Shown piece after piece: positions 10,510-18,745 of a stretch of DNA of 64,000 bases. The notes under the pieces are model-generated. The model saw nothing but the letters and a program-made list of their open reading frames with translations. It was not told the DNA's origin and ran no database searches. Position numbers and translations under genes: made by a program. The stretch lies in the NCBI RefSeq assembly GCF_001665575.1, contig NZ_LZSU01000009.1, forward strand, positions 21,486 to 85,485, written 5' to 3'. Origin of the DNA: Mycobacterium sp. 852013-51886_SCH5428379 (GTDB lineage Bacteria > Actinomycetota > Actinomycetes > Mycobacteriales > Mycobacteriaceae). Positions within the stretch are counted from its first letter, which is position 1; each line of letters starts with the position of its first letter.

Positions 10510-12273
10510 TCAATTCGACTGCAGCTCAGGGGTTGCGGTGACGATCCAGCCGCTGCTGACCGGATTGACGGGTTGTTCGCGACGGTAGATCGCCCGCAGC
10601 TCCCGCAGCAGCGGATCGCGCTGCCACGCCTGTACCTGCCGCACGACGTCGTCGTCGAAGTCGGCGGCCTTCTCGGTCAGGACGGTGTCGACGAGCTGAC
10701 CGGCGACCTGACGCAGCAGCAGCGCGTTGGCGTCGAACTGCTCGGCGAAGTTGGGGCTCGCACCGATCATCGCGTGGTGCAGGGTCGCCATGAAGTTCAG
10801 CGGCGCATAGAGGTCGACGAACGGTACCCGCGATCCGCCCTGCTCCACCGCGGCCCACTCCCGGAAGAAGAGCTGGACCCGGTTGCTCAGGGCGATCAAT
10901 CCTTCCAGATGCGGGACGAAACCGGGATCGTCAGCCACGCGCACGAATCGGTCGTTGGAGTACAGGAACCCGATGAATCCCCAGTAGAACGCGATGTCCC
11001 ACACCACTTTCGCCGACATCACCGGCGCAGAACCCATCAGGACGTACTGGTCCTGGTAGATCGCCAGCCACATCTCGGCCAGGGACCGGAACAGGGAGTC
11101 GCTGATCCGGGACCGGGCGACGACGTCCTGTCCGTCGAGGTCGCGCGTGACCATGTCGGTGATCAGGCCGTTGCCGATCGCCACCAGGTCCAGGCCCGAG
11201 GAGTACAGCGGATCCAGGAACACGCCGGCGTCACCGGTGAGGCACCAGCGATCGGCGCCGTCGAACGCCTGGGTGACGCCGTGGCTGTACCGCTTCATCA
11301 CCCGGAAGTCCTTGATGAGGTGCTCGTCCGCGGTGACGACGGCTGCGCACTGGGGCTCGTGCTGCGCGAGCCAGGCTCGCGCCTTGTCCAGGGTGTTGAA
11401 CCCGTCGAACGGGTGGAAATGCGGGTCGGCCACGATGCCGACACTTGTGGCTCCGGACGCCAGCCGGATCAGCCAGACCCAATACCCCTCGCCCATCAGG
11501 TGATTGGTGGACATCGCGCGGTCGCCCTCGGTGAGGCGCTGGTGGTAGGCGGGGTCGTCGCTCCAAGCGTTGACGTCGATCTCGGTGGCGATGCGGAACC
11601 AGGCCGCGTTGCAGTGATGCCCGTTGGCTTGCCGGAGGTCGAGTTGGCGCGGCAGCAGGCGGTTGCGACCGGAGGCGTCGACCACCCAGCGCGCCGTCGT
11701 CCGTGCCACCTCGTCGTCGTGCTGATAGTGCACGGTGTGCGGGGCCTGCTTCCCGAGATCGACCGACCGCACCCGGCCCTGCGCGATGTCCACACCGGCT
11801 GCGGTGCACCGTCGGTGCAGTTCGTTCTCCAGCCGGCCGCGGTCGATCTGGTAGGTCACCTGCGGCACGAACACCGATCCGCCCAGTTCCACCCGCTGCG
11901 CGATATCAGTGTTTCCGTCGTGGGAGAAGAACATCCGCAGGCCCATCTTGCGGATCTGCGACGTCTGGAGATGGTCGCCGAGGCCGATCTGCTCGCGCAG
12001 ATAGTGCGCCGAGATCTCGACGGTGGACTCGCCCACCGTGTGGGTCATCTCGGGCACCGGATGGGTGTTGGGCTCGATGATCAGTATCCGCGTGTCCGGA
12101 CGCGCGTCGCGGAGCTGGAGCGCCAGCGTCATCGCCGCGACCCCGCCACCGACGATGGCGACATCGTGATCGGTTGCCGGACCACTCTTTTCGGCCAGCT
12201 GGCTCCGGATCCTGCGCGCCAGGGCGTCCCGGGCGGAGGAGTCGAGTTGCGAAAGTTGGGCGCGTACGTTCAC
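10510..12273 (-). CDS. Flavin-dependent halogenase-like oxidoreductase
   Basis: This 587-residue protein resembles FADH2-dependent (tryptophan-type) halogenases. A dinucleotide fold, AIVGGGVAAMTL, starts near residue 40. GESTVEISAHYL follows, then a Lys in IRKMGLRMFF that lies where halogenases keep their catalytic lysine. The halogenase WxWxIP signature is altered to WVWLIR, so a hydroxylase or other monooxygenase is a real alternative. A later GDAGVFLDPLYSSGLD segment is typical of the family. About 35 basic helical residues precede the FAD fold and may be a docking segment. GTG 12273 overlaps the antiporter stop (GTGA), and its own stop abuts the PKS start. No flavin reductase gene lies in the operon. 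Confidence 0.82.
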   Translation of the reverse strand: MNVRAQLSQLDSSARDALARRIRSQLAEKSGPATDHDVAIVGGGVAAMTLALQLRDARPDTRILIIEPNTHPVPEMTHTVGESTVEISAHYLREQIGLGDHLQTSQIRKMGLRMFFSHDGNTDIAQRVELGGSVFVPQVTYQIDRGRLENELHRRCTAAGVDIAQGRVRSVDLGKQAPHTVHYQHDDEVARTTARWVVDASGRNRLLPRQLDLRQANGHHCNAAWFRIATEIDVNAWSDDPAYHQRLTEGDRAMSTNHLMGEGYWVWLIRLASGATSVGIVADPHFHPFDGFNTLDKARAWLAQHEPQCAAVVTADEHLIKDFRVMKRYSHGVTQAFDGADRWCLTGDAGVFLDPLYSSGLDLVAIGNGLITDMVTRDLDGQDVVARSRISDSLFRSLAEMWLAIYQDQYVLMGSAPVMSAKVVWDIAFYWGFIGFLYSNDRFVRVADDPGFVPHLEGLIALSNRVQLFFREWAAVEQGGSRVPFVDLYAPLNFMATLHHAMIGASPNFAEQFDANALLLRQVAGQLVDTVLTEKAADFDDDVVRQVQAWQRDPLLRELRAIYRREQPVNPVSSGWIVTATPELQSN

Positions 12274-13568
12274 GCGGTTCCCCCTCCGGAATCAATCGTC
12301 GAGATTTTTGAAGTACCCGAACGGGCACCGTTCATGCGGGGCTCCTGACGCCCGCAGGCGTACTCGAACAACGGCGACGCCATGAGCGTGGTGACGATGG
12401 CGACGAGCACCAGGATGGTGAACAGGGTGGGCGTGATGATCCCGGCCTCGAGGCCGATGTTCAGCAGGATCAGCTCGATCAGTCCGCGGGCGTTCATCAG
12501 GGAACCGAGCGCGACGGATTCCCGCAGCGGCACCTTGCTCAGCCGGGCGGCCACCGCGCACGCCACCCCCTTGCCCGCGATCGCGACGACGATCAGACCC
12601 AGGGTGACGGCCCACAACCCCGGGGTGTTGACCAGTCCGATCTCGGTGTTCAGCCCGGAGTAGACGAAGAACAGCGGCAGCAGCAGCCGCGTGGTCAGCG
12701 GCTCGATGGTGGTGGTGAGCCGCTGCGCGAAGGCACCCGACGGCAGGGCGGCACCGAGGATGAAGGCGCCGAAGATCGCGTGGATGCCGATCGTGTCGGT
12801 GAACCACGCGCACAGCATCAGGGAGATCAGCACCGTACTCAGCGCCGGCCCGGAGACCGCCGGCCCGTCGCCCGATCGGTCGGCCAGTGCACGTCCCGCC
12901 CGTCGTCCCACGGTCAGCACGAACACCGCGTAGAGCACGCCGCCGACGATGGTGGTGACGGCCGTGGCCGGGCTGCCCTTGTGCATGGCGACCACGGTGG
13001 CCAGGATGCACCACGACACGGCGTCGCCGATCGCCCCGCAGGCCAGCGCCAAGGTACCCAGCGACGTTCCGGCCAGCCCCTTCTCGAAGATGATCCGGGC
13101 CAGCATGGGGAACGCGGTGATCGCGATGGCCGCGCCCAGGAACATCATCGCCATGACGACGGTGACGCCGTCGCCGAAGTAACGCCCGTCGGCCAGCAGC
13201 GGAACCGCGACCGCGGCGCCGAGCACGAGCGGCGCGACGGTGCCCGCCGTCGACACCGCGACCGCGGTGCCCGCCCGCTGCCTGACGTGGTTGACGTCGA
13301 AGTTGAGGCCGACGACGAACATGTAGAGCACCAGGCCGATCTGCGCCGTGGTGTACAGCACGACGTTCGACGTGCCCGGCGGGAAGAGGTCCTGCTGGAC
13401 GCCGGGCGCGATCCGGCCCAGCAGCGACGGGCCGAGGACGACCCCCGCAATCATCTCCCCCACCACTGGCGGCTGCCCGACGCGTTGTGCCACCATCGCC
13501 GCAAGACGGCAGGCCGCCAGTATGACGGCCAGTGCCAGGAAGAAGTGGATGGCGGTTGCTGCGGGCAC
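12270..13568 (-). CDS. CPA2-family cation/proton antiporter (Kef-like)
   Basis: A 432-residue membrane protein with about a dozen hydrophobic segments and the family pattern QPPVVGEMIAGVVLGPSLLG near residue 32, then AIAITAFPMLARII and ALACGAIGDAVSW, in which the conserved Asp lies. It would exchange K+ or Na+ for protons. There is no C-terminal TrkA-N regulatory domain; the protein ends with a short polar tail. It starts at GTG 13568 and is the first gene of the coupled minus-strand operon that continues into the flavoprotein, PKS and ABC exporter. A role in self-resistance to an acidic or ionophoric product, or in product export, is inferred only from context. Confidence 0.87.
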   Translation of the reverse strand: MPAATAIHFFLALAVILAACRLAAMVAQRVGQPPVVGEMIAGVVLGPSLLGRIAPGVQQDLFPPGTSNVVLYTTAQIGLVLYMFVVGLNFDVNHVRQRAGTAVAVSTAGTVAPLVLGAAVAVPLLADGRYFGDGVTVVMAMMFLGAAIAITAFPMLARIIFEKGLAGTSLGTLALACGAIGDAVSWCILATVVAMHKGSPATAVTTIVGGVLYAVFVLTVGRRAGRALADRSGDGPAVSGPALSTVLISLMLCAWFTDTIGIHAIFGAFILGAALPSGAFAQRLTTTIEPLTTRLLLPLFFVYSGLNTEIGLVNTPGLWAVTLGLIVVAIAGKGVACAVAARLSKVPLRESVALGSLMNARGLIELILLNIGLEAGIITPTLFTILVLVAIVTTLMASPLFEYACGRQEPRMNGARSGTSKISTIDSGGGTA

Positions 13569-13677
13569 GGTTCAGCTCTCACACTCGGGCACCAACACAA
13601 TTTAACGGCGAGCAAAGCCTCCGATTGGTGTGGAATGTGATCAGTTGATGACGCCGGCCCCGAATGGACGAGGAACG

Positions 13678-15240
13678 ATGAGAACCACTGCGCCGTCCAC
13701 CGGGCGGATTCTGATCCCGGGTGACACCTGCTGGCGCACCGCGCACGCGGACCGCTTCAGCCGGATCGTCGACGGCGAGAACTACCTGCGCAACGTCAAG
13801 GCCGCGATGCTCAACGCGACCCGGCGCATCATCATCGTCGGCTGGGATCTGGACTACCGGACGCCGTTGGAGACAGGTGACGCCGACCTGTCGGGCCCGC
13901 GACACCTCGCTCCCTTCCTGCATTGGCTGATCCGGCAGCAACCCGACCTCGAGGTGTATCTCCTCAAATCGAATTTGCGGCTGCTGTCCGCGTTCGACGG
14001 ATTCTGGTTCGGCATCGCCCCGGTCAGCCTGGTCAACCGTGTCACGTCCCCGCGGATGCACTTCGCGGTCGACGGCGCCCACCCCACCGGGGCGGTGCAC
14101 CACCAGAAGATCGTCGTCGTCGACGACGCCCTGGCGTTCTGCGGCGGCATCGATCTGACCATCGGACGCTGGGACACCCGGTTACACCTCAACGACGACC
14201 CGCGCCGATCGGCGGCAGGCAACAGCTACGGCCCGCGGCACGAGGTCGCGACGGTGGTCGACGGCGCCGCCGCGCACGCGCTCGCCGAGGTGGCCAGGGA
14301 CCGGTGGCGCACCGCGACGGGTGAGACGCTCGAACCGGTCGACACCGGTCGCACGTTCTGGCCGCCGGCGGTGCGGGACCCGCTGTGCGACGTCGTCGTC
14401 GGGATCGCCCGGACGCTGCCCGCACCGCCCGCCGACGTCGAGGTCCGTGAGGTCGAGGCACTGGACCTGGCCGCCATCGCCGCCGCGCGCGACGTCATCT
14501 ATCTGGAGAACCAGTACCTCGCCGCCCGCAGCCTCGCCGACGCACTCGCCGAGCGGTTGCGCGAACCCGACGGGCCCGAGATCGTCATCATCCTGCCGCG
14601 CAGCTCTGAGAGCCGGCTCGAACAGCAGTCGATGGACAGCGCCCGCGAACGTCTGCTGCGACTGCTGTGGAGTGCGGATCTGCACGGCAGGCTCGGGGTG
14701 TACTGGCCGATCGCCGCCGGCGGGAAGTCGGTGTACGTGCACTCGAAGGTGCTGGTGGTCGACGACCGGCTGCTGCGTGTCGGCTCGTCGAATCTCAACA
14801 ACCGCTCGCTGGGTTTCGACAGCGAATGCGACGTCGCGCTGGAGGCGGTGCCCGGCGGTTCCCGCGAGGATGCTGTTCGGCACGAAATCCTCTATGTGCG
14901 AGACGATCTGGCGGCCGAGCACCTCGGGGTGACCGTCGACCGGTTCCGCGCCGAACTATCCGCGACCGGTTCGTTCCTCGACGCGATGAACTCGCTGCGC
15001 GGCACCGGCCGGTCGCTGCGAAGTTTCACCCGGCACATGGTGTCCGCCGAGGCCGGGCCGCTGGGTGAGAACGATCTGATGGATCCCGGTCATGTTCCGG
15101 AGTCGGTCGCCGAGAGCGTGTGCAGCCTGGTCACCGGTCTGGTGACGTGGCCGCTGACCCGACTGGCGCCGCAGACGTGGTCCACGGTCCGCTGGCTGGC
15201 CGGTGCGGTGGCCGCGGCGACCAGGGACACAGAACGCTAA
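13678..15240 (+). CDS. Phospholipase D-family protein with two HKD motifs
   Basis: The 520-residue protein carries two HxK(x)4D catalytic motifs, HHQKIVVVDDA near residue 140 and YVHSKVLVVDD near 360. The second is followed by GSSNLNNRS, as in phospholipase D, which hydrolyses or transphosphatidylates phospholipids through a phosphohistidine intermediate. The start was placed at ATG 13678 because AGGA lies five bases upstream; in-frame codons back to 13630 lack such a site. It is divergent from the PKS operon, and its last four bases overlap the stop of the convergent GIY-YIG gene. No signal peptide is evident, so it is probably cytoplasmic or membrane-associated. Cardiolipin-synthase-like activity is an alternative. 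Confidence 0.88.
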   Translation: MRTTAPSTGRILIPGDTCWRTAHADRFSRIVDGENYLRNVKAAMLNATRRIIIVGWDLDYRTPLETGDADLSGPRHLAPFLHWLIRQQPDLEVYLLKSNLRLLSAFDGFWFGIAPVSLVNRVTSPRMHFAVDGAHPTGAVHHQKIVVVDDALAFCGGIDLTIGRWDTRLHLNDDPRRSAAGNSYGPRHEVATVVDGAAAHALAEVARDRWRTATGETLEPVDTGRTFWPPAVRDPLCDVVVGIARTLPAPPADVEVREVEALDLAAIAAARDVIYLENQYLAARSLADALAERLREPDGPEIVIILPRSSESRLEQQSMDSARERLLRLLWSADLHGRLGVYWPIAAGGKSVYVHSKVLVVDDRLLRVGSSNLNNRSLGFDSECDVALEAVPGGSREDAVRHEILYVRDDLAAEHLGVTVDRFRAELSATGSFLDAMNSLRGTGRSLRSFTRHMVSAEAGPLGENDLMDPGHVPESVAESVCSLVTGLVTWPLTRLAPQTWSTVRWLAGAVAAATRDTER

Positions 15241-15869
15241 GACCACTCCGCGAGGACGCGCATCCGGTCGGCCCGCACCCCGGCGTCCCGACGCAGTTGT
15301 CTCAGTGTCGGGGCGAAGGCGTTACCTTCGTTTTTCTGGATGTTGAGGGGTAGGTCCAAGGCGGCGAGCAATTTCGCCTCGAGGTGCCACGGTTCGGGGT
15401 GCAGCACCCACGACACCGCGGCGTTCTCCGCCATCCACTGGGTCAGCACCGCTTCACCGCCGGCGAAGGTCTGCCGTTTCCCGGTGCCCACCCGGCGCAG
15501 CGCGAAGCCGAGTTGCTCGCCCAACAGGACGCCGAGCGATTTGCGCAGCGTCGAACCGTGGGCATCGGCGTTACCTGCGCCGAAGTGGTAGCGGATCCGC
15601 TTACGTAGCTCCTGGGGCGTGGCCGGTTTGCCGCTCTTCGACGGCGGCCCAGGGCTCACGCCCACATACAGCAACGTCCACCCATCGCGCTGTTCGCAGC
15701 CGCTGGTGTCGATCTGCCCCGGTACCTCCCGGAACCACCAGCCCATCGCACCGGCCTCGGCGGGCACCGGGCAGGGATCGGCAAACACCTCGTCACGGGT
15801 AAATCGTTGCGTCGCAACGAATTTGCCGATCGCGGCCGCTTTGCGCCGCGCGGATATGGACTCCGACAT
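15237..15869 (-). CDS. GIY-YIG nuclease-family protein
   Basis: A 210-residue protein with a GIY-YIG-like core. GWTLLYVGVSPGPP near residue 63 stands for the second half of the motif, RKRIRYHF holds the expected Arg and EPWHLEAKLL the expected Glu that coordinates metal. The remainder matches no domain I can name. Such proteins cut DNA, but stand-alone actinobacterial members are mostly uncharacterised. It starts at ATG 15869, a few bases after GAGAGC. It ends tail-to-tail with the phospholipase D gene, sharing four bases, so no separate terminator fits between them. Confidence 0.75.
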   Translation of the reverse strand: MSESISARRKAAAIGKFVATQRFTRDEVFADPCPVPAEAGAMGWWFREVPGQIDTSGCEQRDGWTLLYVGVSPGPPSKSGKPATPQELRKRIRYHFGAGNADAHGSTLRKSLGVLLGEQLGFALRRVGTGKRQTFAGGEAVLTQWMAENAAVSWVLHPEPWHLEAKLLAALDLPLNIQKNEGNAFAPTLRQLRRDAGVRADRMRVLAEWS

Positions 15870-15924
15870 GCTCTCAGGGTAACCCTGGTCGATCCGAGAC
15901 CGGACACGGTCTTAGCCTGGGCGG

Positions 15925-16827
15925 GTGGAACCCACCGATGTCCGTTGGCGCGAACGGAGCAAGCTGGTCCGCGCAGCGCGGCTGTGGCGCACGCGGAACC
16001 CGCACACGTTCCGGGACAAGGTGCGGTACAAGATGTTGCGCGACCATCGTCCGCTCGTGGTGACCTTCGCCGATAAAGCTGCCGTGCGCGGATATGTGGC
16101 CAATGTGATTGGACCGCAGTATCTTCCGCATGCCTATGTCATCACCGCCGATCCGTCGGTACTGCTCGGAGTGGCCCTGCCGGACGCCTACGTCGTCAAG
16201 CCCACCCACGGAAGCGGAGCGGCGATCGTGGTTTCCGGTCGCGGATCGGTCGAGGCACGGCTGCCCTCGGTTCCGGGCGACTGGAGCTATTAGCACGTGC
16301 GGCCGGAGTTCGCGTCACGCGACGACATCGCGCGGATCTGCCGGGGTTGGCTCAGGCAGCTGTACGGCCAGGGCCCCAACCGGGAATGGGTGTACGGCCG
16401 GATTCCGCCGCAGATCATCGTGGAGGAGATGCTCGCCGACGCGGACGGCGCCATCCCCGCCGACTACAAGTTCTTCGTCTTCCACGGGACGTGTGCCTAC
16501 GTGCAGGTGGACGGCGGCCGTTTCGACCGGCGGACACAGGACTTCTTCCGGCCGGACTGGACGCACGTGCCGCTGTCCGGCGGACCGCCGTGGGCGGACC
16601 CCGAACCCGGCAGACCCGCCTGCATGGACGAGATGATCGAGGTGGCACAGCGACTCGGCGCCGACACCGATTTCGTCCGGGTCGACCTGTACGACGTCGG
16701 TGGACGCGTCGTCTTCGGGGAGTTGACCAGTTTCCCCGCGGGTGGTGACAGCCGGTTCGACCCCGAATGCTTCGACGAGGAGTTCGGACGTCACTGGACG
16801 GTTCCCCGTCGGTACGTCACACGGTGA
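15925..16827 (+). pseudogene. TupA-like ATP-grasp gene split by an in-frame TAG
   Basis: Two reading blocks, 15925-16293 (122 residues) and 16297-16827 (176 residues), are in the same frame, separated only by TAG at 16291-16293 plus one CAC codon. Read through, they form one protein of about 300 residues resembling the TupA-like ATP-grasp family (teichuronopeptide-type ligases). The first block holds the nucleotide-binding VVKPTHGSGAAIVV. The second holds REWVYGRIPPQIIVEEML and the metal-binding end FVRVDLYDVGGRVVFGELT. Both blocks keep normal coding character, so the stop looks recent: a nonsense mutation, a sequencing error or, less likely, a readthrough site. The start is GTG 15925. The 3' end overlaps the convergent secreted-protein gene by 11 bases. 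Confidence 0.75.
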
Positions 16828-17254
16828 GCCGCAACTCCTGCCCCGGGTGCGAGCTGATCGTGATGACGACGGTGCCGCTGCCGGTGGCGAACGTGGTGTT
16901 CGCGTATCCGACGAATCCGTAGTGGCCGTCGATCGTCGACACTGCGGTGATGTCCTCGGCGCCGCTCGCGCCGGTGTCGAGATTCGCCCATGCGGCCGTC
17001 ACGGTGAGCGCACACGATCCGTCGTAGATGCCGGCGTCGTAGTTGATCGCCACCCGGACGCCGTTGTCGACCCGGCCGTCGGTCTGGACCGGCGTCAGTT
17101 GGGCTTCGGCGCGGACGGTGCCGTCGCACGTCGGGGACGCCACGACCGGGACGGCGTCCAGTTCGGCGAACGGCTGCGCCTGCGCGGCCGGCGCCCACGC
17201 CCACGGCGCGAGCAATGTCGCGGCCGCCAAGGCGGCGATGCGGATCGAGGTCAC
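16817..17254 (-). CDS. Secreted protein of unknown function
   Basis: A 145-residue protein from GTG 17254. It begins with a classic Sec signal peptide (short basic start MTSIR, hydrophobic Ala/Leu core, AQA cleavage site near residue 26). The mature 120 residues are rich in Thr, Val and Gly with alternating hydrophobic strands and two Cys (SPTCDGT and DGSCALT) that could form a disulfide. I do not recognise a family. The pattern suits a small extracytoplasmic beta-sandwich protein. It is monocistronic and runs convergently into the TupA-like gene. Confidence 0.72.
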   Translation of the reverse strand: MTSIRIAALAAATLLAPWAWAPAAQAQPFAELDAVPVVASPTCDGTVRAEAQLTPVQTDGRVDNGVRVAINYDAGIYDGSCALTVTAAWANLDTGASGAEDITAVSTIDGHYGFVGYANTTFATGSGTVVITISSHPGQELRLTV

Positions 17255-17350
17255 GTCTGGGTATCGGCCGCCGCGTGGCCGGCGTTAGCCGGATTCGGAA
17301 TCGCCACCACCGGGCATACCCCGGGTTCGATCCGATACGGAAGAGGTTCC

Positions 17351-18166
17351 ATGGTCAGCACCCGCGTCGAGCGCCGTTCGACGTCCCCGTTGCTGCTGTC
17401 GATCGCCGCCGCCCTCGCGACGGTGGCGACGCTCGTCGTCAACGGTCTCGCGAACAGTCTGCCCATCAACGGCCAGACCACCGGCGACGTCACCCGCAGG
17501 TTCGAGGTGTACTTCGTCCCCGCCGGGTACGTGTTCTCGATCTGGAGCCTCATCTACCTCGGTTTGATCGCCTACACCGGATACCTGGTCCGCGACGCGG
17601 TCCGGGGCGGTGCCGACAGCGGCACCGCGCGGGCCATCGCCCCGTGGTATTTGCTGACCGCGCTGGCCAACTGCTCCTGGTTGTTCGCCTGGCATCACAA
17701 CCTGTTCCCGCTGAGCATGGTGCTGATGATCGTGCTGCTCGGCACGCTGATCGTGATCTACCGCCTGCAGGCGGCTCGTCCGCCGGTCTCCAGACTGGAG
17801 CTGTGGACGGTGCACATCCCGTTCCGGGTGTACCTGGGCTGGATCTCGGTGGCCACGATCGCCAACGCCACCATCACCCTCGACGCCGCCGGATGGTCGG
17901 GCTTCGGGCTGTCGGAACCGACGTGGGGCGCCATCATGGTGGTGGTCGCGACCGCGCTCGGACTCACCATGAGCCTGGTGCACCGCGACATGGCCTATGC
18001 GCTGGTGCTGATCTGGGCGCTGATCGGCATCGCGGTACGGCTGAGCGAGACGGCGCCGGTGTTGGTCACCTCGCTCGCCGGTGCGGTGGTGTTGGTGGTG
18101 TCGGTTCTGGTCAGCGCGCGTAGGACGGCAGCTGGGCGGCCAGTTCGTCGAACAGGGCCTGGTTGA
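17351..18166 (+). CDS. TspO/MBR-related (tryptophan-rich sensory) membrane protein
   Basis: A 271-residue integral membrane protein with about seven hydrophobic segments. The first loop carries a TspO-like signature: a polar stretch, then FVPAGYVFSIWSLIYLGLIAY, comparable to the F-x-P-P-G-W-x-F-x-x-x-W pattern of TspO/MBR proteins; NCSWLFAWHHNLF follows later. TspO proteins bind porphyrins and cholesterol-like ligands. This is the longer, more distant version usually labelled tryptophan-rich sensory protein. ATG 17351 follows AAGAGG. The last 56 bases overlap the 3' end of the convergent heme oxygenase gene, an arrangement consistent with a shared heme/porphyrin theme (inference). Confidence 0.72.
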   Translation: MVSTRVERRSTSPLLLSIAAALATVATLVVNGLANSLPINGQTTGDVTRRFEVYFVPAGYVFSIWSLIYLGLIAYTGYLVRDAVRGGADSGTARAIAPWYLLTALANCSWLFAWHHNLFPLSMVLMIVLLGTLIVIYRLQAARPPVSRLELWTVHIPFRVYLGWISVATIANATITLDAAGWSGFGLSEPTWGAIMVVVATALGLTMSLVHRDMAYALVLIWALIGIAVRLSETAPVLVTSLAGAVVLVVSVLVSARRTAAGRPVRRTGPG

Positions 18167-18716
18167 GTCCGAACGCCAGCCGCACCTCGTCCACCACGCG
18201 CGCGGCGTCGTCGGCCGTCAGGCCCAGCTCGTCGAGCCGTCGCCGGTATCGGTCCTTGTACGGTTTTACGCGCACCGGGAAGTGGTAAAAGGCCAGACCC
18301 GTGCCCCCGAGGCCGAACTCGCGGTCCAGGATCCTGCCCATGGCCTGTCCGCCGGACAGATCGCCGAGGTAGCGGGTGTAGTGATGGGCGAGTATCGCGC
18401 CGCCCCAGGGTGATCCGGCAATCCGCTCCCGATAGCGTTGCGCGGCAGGCGAATCCACGTCTCGGTCGACGCCGGGCGCCCAGTGCTGCAGATCCGCGTC
18501 CAGCGCCGGGACACGCTCGAGCGCCGGGTCGTACACCGCGGCGACGAGCGGATCGCGGCGGTGCGCCCGGACCGTGTCCTCCAACGCCGAATAGACCAGC
18601 CACAACCGCAGCAGATACTCGGTGTAGCCCTGCCCGCTGACCCGGCCCGCCAGCAGTTCGGTGATGAACGGCGACTGCTCGGCGGCGTCGTGCTCAGCCG
18701 CCGAGCCGTCCCTCAT
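18111..18716 (-). CDS. Biliverdin-producing heme oxygenase
   Basis: About 201 residues, cytoplasmic, cleaving heme to biliverdin, iron and CO. The proximal-ligand region is AAEHDAAEQSPF, where the His binds heme iron. The distal helix HHYTRYLGDLSGGQAMGRI has the conserved Gly-rich kink (GDLSGGQ). The start is uncertain. ATG 18716 (MRDGSAAEH) is the only standard start near the family N-terminus, but homologous-looking residues continue upstream (VTLSVAMRDG) to a CTG three bases after the permease stop. A coupled non-standard start may therefore be used. It follows the permease gene on the same strand and ends inside the TspO-like gene. Confidence 0.87.
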   Translation of the reverse strand: MRDGSAAEHDAAEQSPFITELLAGRVSGQGYTEYLLRLWLVYSALEDTVRAHRRDPLVAAVYDPALERVPALDADLQHWAPGVDRDVDSPAAQRYRERIAGSPWGGAILAHHYTRYLGDLSGGQAMGRILDREFGLGGTGLAFYHFPVRVKPYKDRYRRRLDELGLTADDAARVVDEVRLAFGLNQALFDELAAQLPSYAR

Positions 18717-18745
18717 CGCGACGGACAGCGTGACGTCGGTGCCTG

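Noticed and set aside
13590..13630. CACCAA / TTGGTG inverted repeat before the PKS operon
   Set aside because: The arms are only six bases with a 29-base spacer, too loose to call an operator.
16742..17350. Upstream in-frame extension of the TspO-like gene
   Set aside because: It overlaps the secreted-protein gene on the other strand and lacks hydrophobic or family-like sequence; ATG 17351 has a ribosome site and begins the membrane protein properly.
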